DNA of 13,510 bases from CAYNCE01 sp964522515 (GTDB lineage Bacteria; Patescibacteriota; Patescibacteriia; UBA2196), in assembly GCA_964522515.1 (NCBI GenBank), contig CAZFWC010000016.1:1-13510 (forward strand), given 5' to 3'. Both the position numbers and the translations under genes were made by a program. A model generated the notes under the pieces. It worked only from the letters and a program-made list of their open reading frames with translations. It was not told the origin of the DNA and did not search any database. Shown in pieces: positions 5,774-11,911 of the stretch; the stretch's first letter is position 1, and every line of letters starts with the position of its first letter.

Positions 5774-6784
5774 ATGCTCATTACTTGGCTTATTGTTTTA
5801 GTTGCTAGTTTGTATGTTTTAACAAAGGCAGCTGATAAATTTACTGACACTGCGGAAAAAATCGGCACAATTTTTAAAATGCCTAGTTTTGTAGTTGGTA
5901 TTTTATTTGTTGCTTTAGGAACTTCTGCGCCAGAACTCGCTACTTCAATTTTTGGTGTTATTAAAGGCGAAGCTGGAATTTTAGCTGGAAATGTAACCGG
6001 TTCAGTTATCGCTAATATTTTATTAGGTCTTGGTTTGGTTGTTGTTATTACAAGAAAAACAGCAAAATTTAATTGGGACAGTGTTGCGAATGATATGGCT
6101 TTTTTATTGGGCGCTGGAATTTTATTAGCTTTAACTATTTATGATGGTTTTTTCGGATTTTTTGAAGCAATAATATTTTTATTAGCTTACGGAATTTATG
6201 TAGTTTATAGCTTAAGAATTAGAAAAATGAATAGAAAAGAAATTCGTGAAGATTTGCATAAAGAAATTAAATCAAAACTTAAAGAAGATTTTAAAAAATC
6301 AAGTCAAGACAAAGAAAAAACAAAGCCTCATAAAAAAGAATTAATAAAATTAATTTTGATTTTTATAATAAGTTTAGGTTTTTTAATTTTAGCTGCGAAA
6401 TTTACTGTTGATTCTTTAATTGAAATTGCTGGTTTTATTGGTTTAGGGACTTCTGTTTTAGCTACAAGTATTGTGGCAATTGGAACTTCTTTGCCAGAGA
6501 TTTCAGTTGCTGTTGCTTCTGCTAAAAAAGGAAATTTTGATTTAGTGTTAGGAAATATAATGGGTTCAAATATTTTTAATATTTTTGTTGTTTTTGGAAC
6601 AATTGGTTTATTTACAACTATTTCAATTCCGTCTCAAATTATTTATCTTGTTTTACCTGTTTTAGGCGGGGTGATTTTAGTTCAATGGTTAGTAACAATT
6701 GATAAAAAAATTACAATTACTGAAGGTCTTTTAATGACGATTTTATATATTACTTTTATTGCTAAGTTGTTTAACTTTTTTTAG
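5774..6784 (+). CDS. Na+/Ca2+ exchanger-type cation antiporter
   Basis: 336-residue inner-membrane protein of the CaCA family (YrbG/CaxA type). Two inverted alpha repeats hold the ion-binding motifs: ALGTSAPELATS at 47-58 with GNVTGSVIANILLG at 72-85, and AIGTSLPEISVA at 235-246 with GNIMGSNIFNI at 260-270. The acidic Glu of each motif (E54, E242) is present. About ten hydrophobic segments can be counted, split by a charged Lys/Glu-rich cytoplasmic loop at about 150-190. The ion (Ca2+ or another cation, against Na+ or H+) cannot be told from sequence. It follows tRNA-Arg by 27 nt and precedes glyA by 8 nt, so it probably heads a run with glyA and folD. Confidence 0.9.
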   Translation: MLITWLIVLVASLYVLTKAADKFTDTAEKIGTIFKMPSFVVGILFVALGTSAPELATSIFGVIKGEAGILAGNVTGSVIANILLGLGLVVVITRKTAKFNWDSVANDMAFLLGAGILLALTIYDGFFGFFEAIIFLLAYGIYVVYSLRIRKMNRKEIREDLHKEIKSKLKEDFKKSSQDKEKTKPHKKELIKLILIFIISLGFLILAAKFTVDSLIEIAGFIGLGTSVLATSIVAIGTSLPEISVAVASAKKGNFDLVLGNIMGSNIFNIFVVFGTIGLFTTISIPSQIIYLVLPVLGGVILVQWLVTIDKKITITEGLLMTILYITFIAKLFNFF

Positions 6785-6792
6785 CTAAAAAT

Positions 6793-8196
6793 ATGCAAGA
6801 TCAAAAAATACAAAATTTAATTAAAAAAGAAGAAAAACGACAACAAGAAAAACTGGTGCTGATTGCGTCTGAAAATTACACTTCAAAAGCTGTGCGTTCA
6901 GCATTGTCTTCTGTTTTAACTCATAAATATTCAGAAGGCGAGCCAGGAAAAAGATATTATCAAGGAAATGAATTTGTTGATCAAATTGAATTATTAGCTT
7001 GTGAAAGAGCTTTAAAAGTTTTTAATTTAAATAATAAAAAATGGCACGCAAATGTAAAAGCTGTTTCAGCTAGTATCTCTAATTTAGCTGTAATTTCTGG
7101 TTTGCTTGACCCAGGACAAAAAATTTTATCAATGGATTTAACTCACGGCGGACATCTTTCTCACGGCTGGAAATCTCCTTCTGGCAAACCAATTTCTTTT
7201 ATTTCAAAAATATTTAAAACTGTTTATTATAAAGTTGAAAAAGATACACAAATTTTTGATTATAATAAAATTTTAAAATTAGCTAAAAAAGAAAAACCAC
7301 AACTAATTATTTCTGGCGGTACTGCTTACGCGCGAGAAATTAATTACAAAAAAATGTCAGAAATCGCGCATTCTGTTGGGGCGTATTATTTGGCGGATGT
7401 TGCGCACGAGGCTGGATTAATTGCTGGAAAAGTTTTAAAATCTCCTTTTCCTTTTGCTGATGTTGTTACAATGTCAACGCAAAAAACTTTACGCGGACCA
7501 AGAGGCGCGATTATTGTTTGTCGTAAGGGTTGGCTCCATGCTCCTGCGTGGGGCCACAGTGTAAAATTGCAACAAGCAGGCTACAACCAGGAGGTTGGAG
7601 TCAACATTGCTAATAAAATTGATCGAGCGATTTTCCCAGGTTTAATGGGTGGACCGTGCGATAATGTAATTGCTTCTGTTGCAGTTTGTTTGCAAGAAGC
7701 TTTGTCTTCCAAATTTAAAATTTATGCAAAACAAGTTATAAAAAACGCGAAAGTTTTAGCAAAAGAATTACAGAAATATAAATTTAATATTGTGTCTGGT
7801 GGAACTGACAAACATTTAATTTTAATTGATTTGCGGAATTTGAGTTGGCTCCATCGCTCACGCGTGGAGCCATCTTGTTCAAAGCAACAAATAGGCTCCA
7901 CCCAAGAGAGTGGAGCCAACCTCATCATCAACGGACACGATGCGTCTGTTCTTTTAGACAAAGCTGGTTTGGTTTTAAATAAAAACACTGTGCCTTTTGA
8001 AACTAATTCTCCAATGAAACCATCTGGGATTCGTCTTGGCACACCAGCAGTTACAACAAGAGGGATGAAAGAAAAAGAAATGAAGCAAATCGCTCTTTGG
8101 ATAAAGCAAGTTTTAATTGAGAAAAGAAAACCAGAAGAAGTTTTGAAAGAGGTTAAAAAATTAACTGGTCAAAAAAAGTTTAAAATTGAATTATGA
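6793..8196 (+). CDS. glyA: Serine hydroxymethyltransferase with two palindromic-element insertions
   Basis: PLP enzyme converting serine and tetrahydrofolate to glycine and 5,10-methylene-THF. Motifs: LIASENYTS at 23-31, KYSEGEPGKRYYQG at 45-58, DLTHGGHLSHG at 115-125, ADVAHEAGLI at 201-210, the PLP lysine K231 in STQKTLRGPRG, VSGGTDKHL, and GIRLGTPAVTTRG near the C-terminus. The residue before the lysine is Gln where E. coli has His228. At 467 residues it is about 50 longer than the family. The excess is two 26-residue inserts, 246-271 and 351-376, read from two copies of one 77-bp inverted-repeat element. Both begin with a variable residue then WLH and end in N. Flanking conserved sequence resumes cleanly, so the enzyme may still be active. 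No SD is seen; the start is in an AAAATATG context. Confidence 0.96.
   Translation: MQDQKIQNLIKKEEKRQQEKLVLIASENYTSKAVRSALSSVLTHKYSEGEPGKRYYQGNEFVDQIELLACERALKVFNLNNKKWHANVKAVSASISNLAVISGLLDPGQKILSMDLTHGGHLSHGWKSPSGKPISFISKIFKTVYYKVEKDTQIFDYNKILKLAKKEKPQLIISGGTAYAREINYKKMSEIAHSVGAYYLADVAHEAGLIAGKVLKSPFPFADVVTMSTQKTLRGPRGAIIVCRKGWLHAPAWGHSVKLQQAGYNQEVGVNIANKIDRAIFPGLMGGPCDNVIASVAVCLQEALSSKFKIYAKQVIKNAKVLAKELQKYKFNIVSGGTDKHLILIDLRNLSWLHRSRVEPSCSKQQIGSTQESGANLIINGHDASVLLDKAGLVLNKNTVPFETNSPMKPSGIRLGTPAVTTRGMKEKEMKQIALWIKQVLIEKRKPEEVLKEVKKLTGQKKFKIEL
7529..7605 (+). repeat. 77-bp palindromic element in glyA, copy 1
   Basis: Terminal inverted repeats GTTGGCTCCA (7529-7538) and TGGAGTCAAC (7596-7605), one mismatch. 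With the preceding base it adds exactly 26 codons (residues 246-271) in frame. The right half (GCAACAA, AGGCT, TTGGAG) aligns with copy 2. Confidence 0.88.
7844..7920 (+). repeat. 77-bp palindromic element in glyA, copy 2
   Basis: Perfect terminal inverted repeats GTTGGCTCCA (7844-7853) and TGGAGCCAAC (7911-7920). Internally GGCTCCA and TGGAGCC recur, giving two adjacent hairpins. It has the same length and reading frame as copy 1 and encodes residues 351-376. Confidence 0.92.
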
Positions 8197-8222
8197 ATTA
8201 TGAATAAAGAATTATGAATATT
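8188..8222 (+). repeat. 7-bp tandem repeat at the glyA/folD junction, five units
   Basis: GAATTAT, GAATTAT, GAATAAA, GAATTAT, GAATATT. The glyA stop codon (8194-8196) is formed inside it, and folD starts 14 nt after it. Confidence 0.75.
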
Positions 8223-8235
8223 TATTTAAAAATTT

Positions 8236-9111
8236 ATGAAAAAAAGTCAAGATATAATTTTAAACGGTTCTGCACAAGCCAAAAAGATTTTAAAAAATCA
8301 AAAATCAAAAATCAAAAATCAAAAGTCTAAAATTTGTTTAGTTGTTATTTTAATTGGCAAAAATCCTGCTTCGCAAGTTTATATTAAAATTAAAGAAAGA
8401 CGCGCAAAAGAAATTGGGGTTAATTTTAAAAAATATTTATTACCAGCTTCTGTATCAGAAAAAAAAGTTTTAGATTTAATAAATAAATTAAATAACAATG
8501 AAAATATTCATGGAATTTTAGTTCAGCTTCCTTTACCTAAAAAATTTAATACACAAAAAATTATTCAAAAAATAAATCCAGAAAAAGATGTGGATGGATT
8601 ATTAACCACCCCCAGCCCCTCCTTGAAAAGGAGGGGAGTAATTTCGCCTACCATACAATCCATTTTGTGTCTTATTAAAATTTCTAATAAAAAATTAGCT
8701 GGCAAAAAAGCAATAATTTTGGCTAATAGTTTGGAATTTGCAAAACCTTTAAAAAAAGAACTGGAAGAGAAAAGAATTAAAGTGCGAATTTTGTTAAAAT
8801 CCAAAATTACGAATTACGAATTACGAATTACGAATTACGATATTATAATTATTGCTTTTGGCGAAAGACACTGGCTAAAACCAGAAATGATTAAAAAAAA
8901 TGCAGTTGTAATTGATGTTGGAATAAATCGCGACAACACCGTAAAATCGCTTCGCTCACACGGGGCGAGAAATTCTAAAAAAATTTTTGGTGATGTTCAC
9001 CCAGATTGTTTTAAAAAATCAAAATATATTTCTCCGGTTCCTGGTGGAGTTGGTCCTTTAACTGTTGCGTTTTTGTTTAAGAATTTAGTTAAATTAGTGA
9101 GTAAAAAATAA
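8236..9111 (+). CDS. folD: FolD-like methylene-THF dehydrogenase/cyclohydrolase, altered
   Basis: 291 residues. FolD oxidises 5,10-methylene-THF, the product of GlyA, to 10-formyl-THF. Catalytic landmarks are present: SQVYIKIK (Y49, K53), GILVQLPLP (Q97), NPEKDVDG (D118, D120) and the C-terminal SPVPGGVGPLTVA. Several parts are unusual. The FHPxNxG segment after DVDG is replaced by LTTPSPSLKRRG, read from a dispersed palindromic repeat. The cofactor-loop motif GRSxxVGxP is ANSLEFAKP, without its glycines. Residues near 20-32 (NQKSKIKNQKSK) and 200-212 (ITNYELRITNYD) are read from 7-bp tandem arrays. About 12 extra residues (VKSLRSHGARNSKK) precede FGDV. It could be functional with altered cofactor binding, or eroding. 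It sits 39 nt after glyA, a coherent one-carbon pair. Confidence 0.9.
   Translation: MKKSQDIILNGSAQAKKILKNQKSKIKNQKSKICLVVILIGKNPASQVYIKIKERRAKEIGVNFKKYLLPASVSEKKVLDLINKLNNNENIHGILVQLPLPKKFNTQKIIQKINPEKDVDGLLTTPSPSLKRRGVISPTIQSILCLIKISNKKLAGKKAIILANSLEFAKPLKKELEEKRIKVRILLKSKITNYELRITNYDIIIIAFGERHWLKPEMIKKNAVVIDVGINRDNTVKSLRSHGARNSKKIFGDVHPDCFKKSKYISPVPGGVGPLTVAFLFKNLVKLVSKK
8293..8327 (+). repeat. 7-bp tandem repeat in folD, AAAAATC, five units
   Basis: Four AAAAATC units and one AAAAGTC. Because 7 is not a multiple of 3, three units give a 21-bp period, seen as NQKSKIK read twice in the protein. Confidence 0.85.
8602..8641 (+). repeat. CCCCTCCTT-palindrome element inside folD
   Basis: TTAACCACCCCCAGCCCCTCC followed by TTGAAAAGGAGGGGA; the CCCCTCCTT/AAGGAGGGG arms form a hairpin. 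It is read in frame as LTTPSPSLKRRG. Relatives lie at 11263-11304 and 12066-12103, and in diverged inverted form at 11171-11219. Confidence 0.9.
8805..8839 (+). repeat. 7-bp tandem repeat in folD, AATTACG, five units
   Basis: Five perfect AATTACG units, read as part of ITNYELRITNYD. A change of one or two units would shift the reading frame. Confidence 0.92.
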
Positions 9112-9144
9112 AAACATAAAATTTAAGGGACCAAATTTAAAACC

Positions 9145-9176
9145 AAAAACAGTCCCGAGTACTCGGGACTGTTTTT
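9145..9176. terminator. Bidirectional terminator between folD and the dsbA-like gene
   Basis: A perfect 32-bp palindrome: AAAAACAG, then TCCCGAGTACTCGGGA, then CTGTTTTT. With a T tract on both strands it can end transcription of folD (+) and of the gene at 9197-9916 (-). Its core is the palindrome also found inside the tRNA-Ser fragment at 13303. Confidence 0.88.
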
Positions 9177-9196
9177 AAAAAAATATTAATTATTTT

Positions 9197-9916
9197 TTAT
9201 TGATTTAAAATTTCATCAATAATTTGTTTTATATTTTCATAAGGAACAGCGCCAGGAACAATTTCGTTATTAATAAAATTTGATGGTGTTCCGCGAACGC
9301 CAGATTCAACGCCTAAATTATAATCCGCTAAAATCTTTTCTGTAAATTTATCACTAACAACACAATTTTTATAATCATCAACATTTAAATTTAAATCTTG
9401 CGCGAATTTATCAAAACTTTCAGCTGTTAAAGTTTCTTGATTTGAAAGAATTAAATCAGACATTTCCCAAAATTTTCCTTGTTCACCAGCGCACTCACTT
9501 GCGATTGCCCCAGGCATTCCTAAAGGATGAGACGAAATTGGAAATTGTTTGTAGACCCAAGCAATTTTGTCCCCGTATTCTTTAATAATTTGGTGCATTG
9601 TAATATGAAAATTAGAACAATAAGGACACTGAAAATCTGAAAATTCAAAAATTTTAACAGGAGCGTCTTTGTTTCCTAAAAAATGATCGTTTTCATTAAT
9701 TTTTAAATCAACTACTGGAACTTCTGGGTTTTGTTCCCCAGCAACTTGCTGTGTGTTTGGATTGTCTTGGTTTTGATTGTCGTTGTTGTCTAATTTTCCA
9801 GCAGTAAGACCAAAACCAATTAATGAAATTACCGCAACACCAATGATTAAACCAAAAAAGAAATTTAATTTAGGTGATTCAGTAATAAATTTTGTTTGTT
9901 TTTTTTCAAAAGGCAT
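9197..9916 (-). CDS. Membrane-anchored DsbA-like thiol-disulfide oxidoreductase
   Basis: 239 residues. A short basic N-terminus is followed by one membrane segment at about 18-40 (LNFFFGLIIGVAVISLIGFG), a Gln/Asn-rich linker at 43-62, and an extracytoplasmic thioredoxin-fold domain of the DsbA/BdbD type. The active site is FSDFQCPYC with C97 and C100, and the cis-proline loop is GVRGTP (P211). Two further cysteines (C122, C175) could form a second disulfide. Likely role: disulfide formation or exchange in secreted proteins. It lies downstream of the glutaredoxin gene on the same strand, but 132 bp with a palindromic element separate them. The start has an AAAAAATATG context. Confidence 0.92.
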   Translation of the reverse strand: MPFEKKQTKFITESPKLNFFFGLIIGVAVISLIGFGLTAGKLDNNDNQNQDNPNTQQVAGEQNPEVPVVDLKINENDHFLGNKDAPVKIFEFSDFQCPYCSNFHITMHQIIKEYGDKIAWVYKQFPISSHPLGMPGAIASECAGEQGKFWEMSDLILSNQETLTAESFDKFAQDLNLNVDDYKNCVVSDKFTEKILADYNLGVESGVRGTPSNFINNEIVPGAVPYENIKQIIDEILNQ

Positions 9917-9921
9917 ATTTT

Positions 9922-9970
9922 TTTATCCGCCTCCGCCACTAAAAAATCCTACTGGACTACGGCGGATAAA
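9922..9970 (+). repeat. 49-bp palindromic element upstream of the dsbA-like gene
   Basis: Perfect 10-bp terminal inverted repeats TTTATCCGCC and GGCGGATAAA. Its core, CTAAAAAATCC followed by TACTGGACTACGGCGG, recurs inverted inside tsaD at 12660-12697. The remaining 9971-10048 holds another GC-richer segment (GAACGAAGGAGGGT) of probably similar nature. Confidence 0.85.
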
Positions 9971-10048
9971 CTCTTAATGTTAAAAAAACACAGGAGCTTG
10001 CTCACCGAAGCAACAAAGGATCGCTAGAGAACGAAGGAGGGTAAATGA

Positions 10049-10300
10049 TTAATTAATATTTAATATTTCACTTAATTTATTTTTTTGAAAGCCAACCATT
10101 ATTTCTTCTTTTCCATCTTTTTCAATAATAATTACAGGCACGCCTTGCTGTCCGGTTTTTTCAATCATTTTTTTATGAGTTTCTTCATCTTTCCCAACAT
10201 CAATTTCCGTGTAGTTAATTTTGTTTTTATCTAAAAAATGTTTTGCTAATTTGCAATATCCACAGAATTGTGTAGAATAAATAGTGATTGTGGTTTGCAT
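10049..10300 (-). CDS. Glutaredoxin-family protein
   Basis: 83 residues, full length for a small cytoplasmic glutaredoxin of the NrdH/YruB type. It has an N-terminal beta strand ITIYST, the redox pair QFCGYCK (C13, C16), the cis-proline GVPVIII (P55) and GFQKNKLSEIL at the end. It would reduce disulfides using glutathione, another low-molecular-weight thiol or thioredoxin reductase; which cannot be told here. It is upstream of the DsbA-like gene, and may supply or balance thiol redox with it. Confidence 0.92.
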   Translation of the reverse strand: MQTTITIYSTQFCGYCKLAKHFLDKNKINYTEIDVGKDEETHKKMIEKTGQQGVPVIIIEKDGKEEIMVGFQKNKLSEILNIN

Positions 10301-10369
10301 AAATTTTGTTGTTGATTATTTAAAAATATGTTATCCTTAGATTAACACACTTAAAAAAATAACGCAAAT

Positions 10370-10398
10370 TTGATTTTTTTTAAATAGTTTTGTATAAT
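10370..10398 (+). promoter_or_regulatory. Sigma-70-type promoter for the 79-codon gene
   Basis: TTGATT (10370-10375) and a perfect TATAAT (10393-10398) are 17 bp apart, 24 bp before the ATG at 10423. Confidence 0.65.
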
Positions 10399-10422
10399 TA
10401 AAAAAGTATTAAATATAAAAAT

Positions 10423-10662
10423 ATGAGTAAAATAAGAATACCAGATTATCATAAAGATAAAAGAATAGAATTATTAAAAAAAGCAGGATTATTAAATCCC
10501 GAATTAGTTTATTCAACTGATAATCAGAGTCCTTATGAAACAAAGAAAAAGTTTGATATAAAAAATAAAGAAGAGTTGGAAAAAAATATAGCAGAAAAAA
10601 AACAAAAAGAATTTTCTGAACATTTTAAAGGTGCTCGTGGAGAAGTTTGGAAAAAACAATAA
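10423..10662 (+). CDS. Hypothetical protein, 79 residues
   Basis: Highly charged, Lys- and Glu-rich small soluble protein: N-terminus MSKIRIPDYHKDKRIELLKK, a central low-complexity KNKEELEKNIAEKKQKE helix that could form a short coiled coil, and an end of KGARGEVWKKQ. I recognise no family, and no signal peptide or membrane segment is visible. It has a good promoter (10370-10398) and its own terminator (10677-10707), so it is likely a real monocistronic gene. Start in an AAAATATG context. Confidence 0.65.
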   Translation: MSKIRIPDYHKDKRIELLKKAGLLNPELVYSTDNQSPYETKKKFDIKNKEELEKNIAEKKQKEFSEHFKGARGEVWKKQ

Positions 10663-10676
10663 TTTAATTTTTAACT

Positions 10677-10707
10677 AAAACCTAATTAATTTTATTTTTT
10701 AGGTTTT
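10677..10707 (+). terminator. Terminator after the 79-codon gene
   Basis: AAAACCTA (10677-10684) pairs perfectly with TAGGTTTT (10700-10707), followed by T then AAAAGG. It separates the two small genes. Confidence 0.55.
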
Positions 10708-10723
10708 TAAAAGGATAAAAAAT

Positions 10724-11110
10724 ATGGGTTTTTTTAATGAAGTTAAAAAAATGATATTTTCAAATAATATTGAGAAAGATGAAAACACAAGTCAAAAAGT
10801 AGAAGTTGAAAAAAATGAAAGTGATGGAATTAATTTAAAAACAAGAATAAGTGTAAATGAATTAATAAAAAAAGAGATGAGTAGCGCAGGAAAAACAATG
10901 TCAGACGAACAACTGGGAAAATTATATAAGACTGTTATCATTGTTGCTGAAGATAAGGGAATTTTAAAACCAAACCTTGAGTCAGAGTTAGGTTTATTTT
11001 TAAAAAGAGTTGAACCGATTGTAAAAGATGTGTTAACAAAAAGTGAGCATTTAGAAATACTAGAAAAAAAAGAAGTACAATATGAAACATCTAACCGAGT
11101 AGCTGCGTAA
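10724..11110 (+). CDS. Hypothetical protein, 128 residues
   Basis: No family recognised. N-terminus MGFFNEVKKMIFSNN is amphipathic; a charged linker at 20-45 follows; the rest looks helical (VNELIKKEMSSAGKTMSDEQ, LGKLYKTVIIVAEDKGIL, LFLKRVEPIVKDVLTKSE). No membrane segment or signal peptide. An AAGGA about 10 nt before the ATG may serve as a weak SD. A strong A/T hairpin follows the stop. It lies 61 nt after the 79-codon gene but a hairpin separates them, so they may be independent. Confidence 0.65.
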   Translation: MGFFNEVKKMIFSNNIEKDENTSQKVEVEKNESDGINLKTRISVNELIKKEMSSAGKTMSDEQLGKLYKTVIIVAEDKGILKPNLESELGLFLKRVEPIVKDVLTKSEHLEILEKKEVQYETSNRVAA

Positions 11111-11121
11111 AAATTTAAATT

Positions 11122-11155
11122 AAAAAAATCTTTAAATTAATTTAGAGATTTTTTT
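11122..11155. terminator. Terminator after the 128-codon gene
   Basis: AAAAAAATCT (11122-11131) pairs perfectly with AGATTTTTTT (11146-11155). The A and T tracts make it usable in both directions. Confidence 0.7.
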
Positions 11156-11170
11156 ATTTATTTAGGATTT

Positions 11171-11219
11171 TTTAGGGTCTCTCCCCATTTTCAAGGGGGA
11201 GATTAAGAGGGGGTTAATA
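11171..11219 (+). repeat. Diverged CCCCTCCTT-type element, inverted orientation
   Basis: TCTCCCCATTTTCAAGGGGGAGA is a hairpin, followed by TTAAGAGGGGGTTAATA. Compared with the reverse complement of 11263-11304 the order TTTTCAAGG, GGGG, GGTTAATA is shared, so the two face each other across about 45 bp of A/T sequence. Confidence 0.7.
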
Positions 11220-11262
11220 AAGAAATAATATAAAAATAAAATATAAAATTTTAAAAAAAATA

Positions 11263-11304
11263 TTAACCACCCCCAGCCCCTCCTTGAAAAGGAGTGGAGC
11301 TTAA
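11263..11304 (+). repeat. CCCCTCCTT-palindrome element at the end of tsaE
   Basis: TTAACCACCCCCAGCCCC then TCCTTGAAAAGGAGTGGA; nearly identical to 8602-8641 in folD. The tsaE stop codon (11301-11303) is at its edge. On the minus strand the hairpin is followed by an A/T-rich tract with a T8 run, so it may also end tsaE transcription. Confidence 0.88.
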
Positions 11305-11807
11305 TTAACAATAATTATTCTCTCATTTTCTTTTTTTCCTAATTTAAAATTTATCCAAATTGTATTTTTAGGCAAAATAGATTTAATTTTTTCAGCCCAT
11401 TCAATAACTACTAAATTATTTTTATCTTTTACAAATTCATTTAATCCAATTTCTAAAAGTTCTTGAGCAGAATTTAAACGGTAGCAATCAATGTGGATTA
11501 ATTTTTTTAGCCTGCCTGCCCGCCAGTGCCAGACTTTGGCAGACGGGTCATGAGCCCTGATAAGTCTTTTAGAGTTGGGTCGGGGAGAAGGATCCCGTGG
11601 AATATTGTAGGGCTTTAGAAGCACAAAAGTCGGGGAAGTGATTGTTTTTTTAATTTTAAAATATTTTGCTAAACCTTTTGTAAAATGAGTTTTGCCTGTT
11701 CCTAAATTTCCAACTAGACCAAGGACATCGCCAGACTGAAAATTTTTAGCTAATTTTTTTGCTAAGTTTTTAGTTTGATTAATTGATTTAGAGATATATT
11801 TTTGCAT
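11301..11807 (-). CDS. tsaE: TsaE, t6A-synthesis ATPase, with an insertion
   Basis: P-loop ATPase that supports TsaD/TsaB in making N6-threonylcarbamoyl-adenosine at position 37 of tRNAs reading ANN codons. Walker A is GNLGTGKT at 33-40, TSPTFVLL at 57-64, HIDCYRLNSAQELLEIGLNE at 105-124, and VVIEWAEK at 133-140 carries the conserved Trp. At 168 residues it is about 30 longer than usual. The excess is residues 70-100, between the SPTF strand and the HIDCYRL strand, which read from a palindromic compound insert (RDPSPRPNSKRL ... HWRAGRL). Without it the length is about 137, normal for the family. The gene is 104 nt downstream of tsaD. Confidence 0.93.
   Translation of the reverse strand: MQKYISKSINQTKNLAKKLAKNFQSGDVLGLVGNLGTGKTHFTKGLAKYFKIKKTITSPTFVLLKPYNIPRDPSPRPNSKRLIRAHDPSAKVWHWRAGRLKKLIHIDCYRLNSAQELLEIGLNEFVKDKNNLVVIEWAEKIKSILPKNTIWINFKLGKKENERIIIVN
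11508..11600. repeat. Compound palindromic insert in tsaE
   Basis: About 92 bp adding some 31 in-frame codons. One part is a hairpin with arms CCCG/CGGG and TGCCA/TGGCA (11519-11547). The other, read on the minus strand (GGGATCC, GACCCAA, CTCTAAAA, TATCA), matches the block order of the intergenic element at 11821-11907. Confidence 0.78.
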
Positions 11808-11820
11808 TTTTTGTTACTGT

Positions 11821-11907
11821 CATCCCGAGTTTTGATAGGATTTTTTAGTATTGGGTCAAGGCGATGGGATCCCATCACTTCTGGCAACCCTAATGGTCGC
11901 TCGGGAT
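11821..11907. repeat. CATCCCGAG...CTCGGGATG element between tsaD and tsaE
   Basis: Terminal inverted repeats CATCCCGAG and CTCGGGATG enclose about 65 bp, including the perfect 14-bp palindrome GATGGGATCCCATC. It fills nearly all of the tsaD-tsaE gap. Its minus-strand block order GGGATCC, GACCCAA, CTAAAA, TATCA is shared with the tsaE insert. Confidence 0.82.
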
Positions 11908-11911
11908 GGCA

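Noticed and set aside
7722..8042. Minus-strand ORF of 106 codons opposite glyA
   Set aside because: It lies wholly antisense to conserved SHMT sequence and shows no domain or start signal; the same applies to other antisense ORFs at 284-544, 2754-2942, 3127-3405, 8565-8804, 9777-9977 and 12021-12242.
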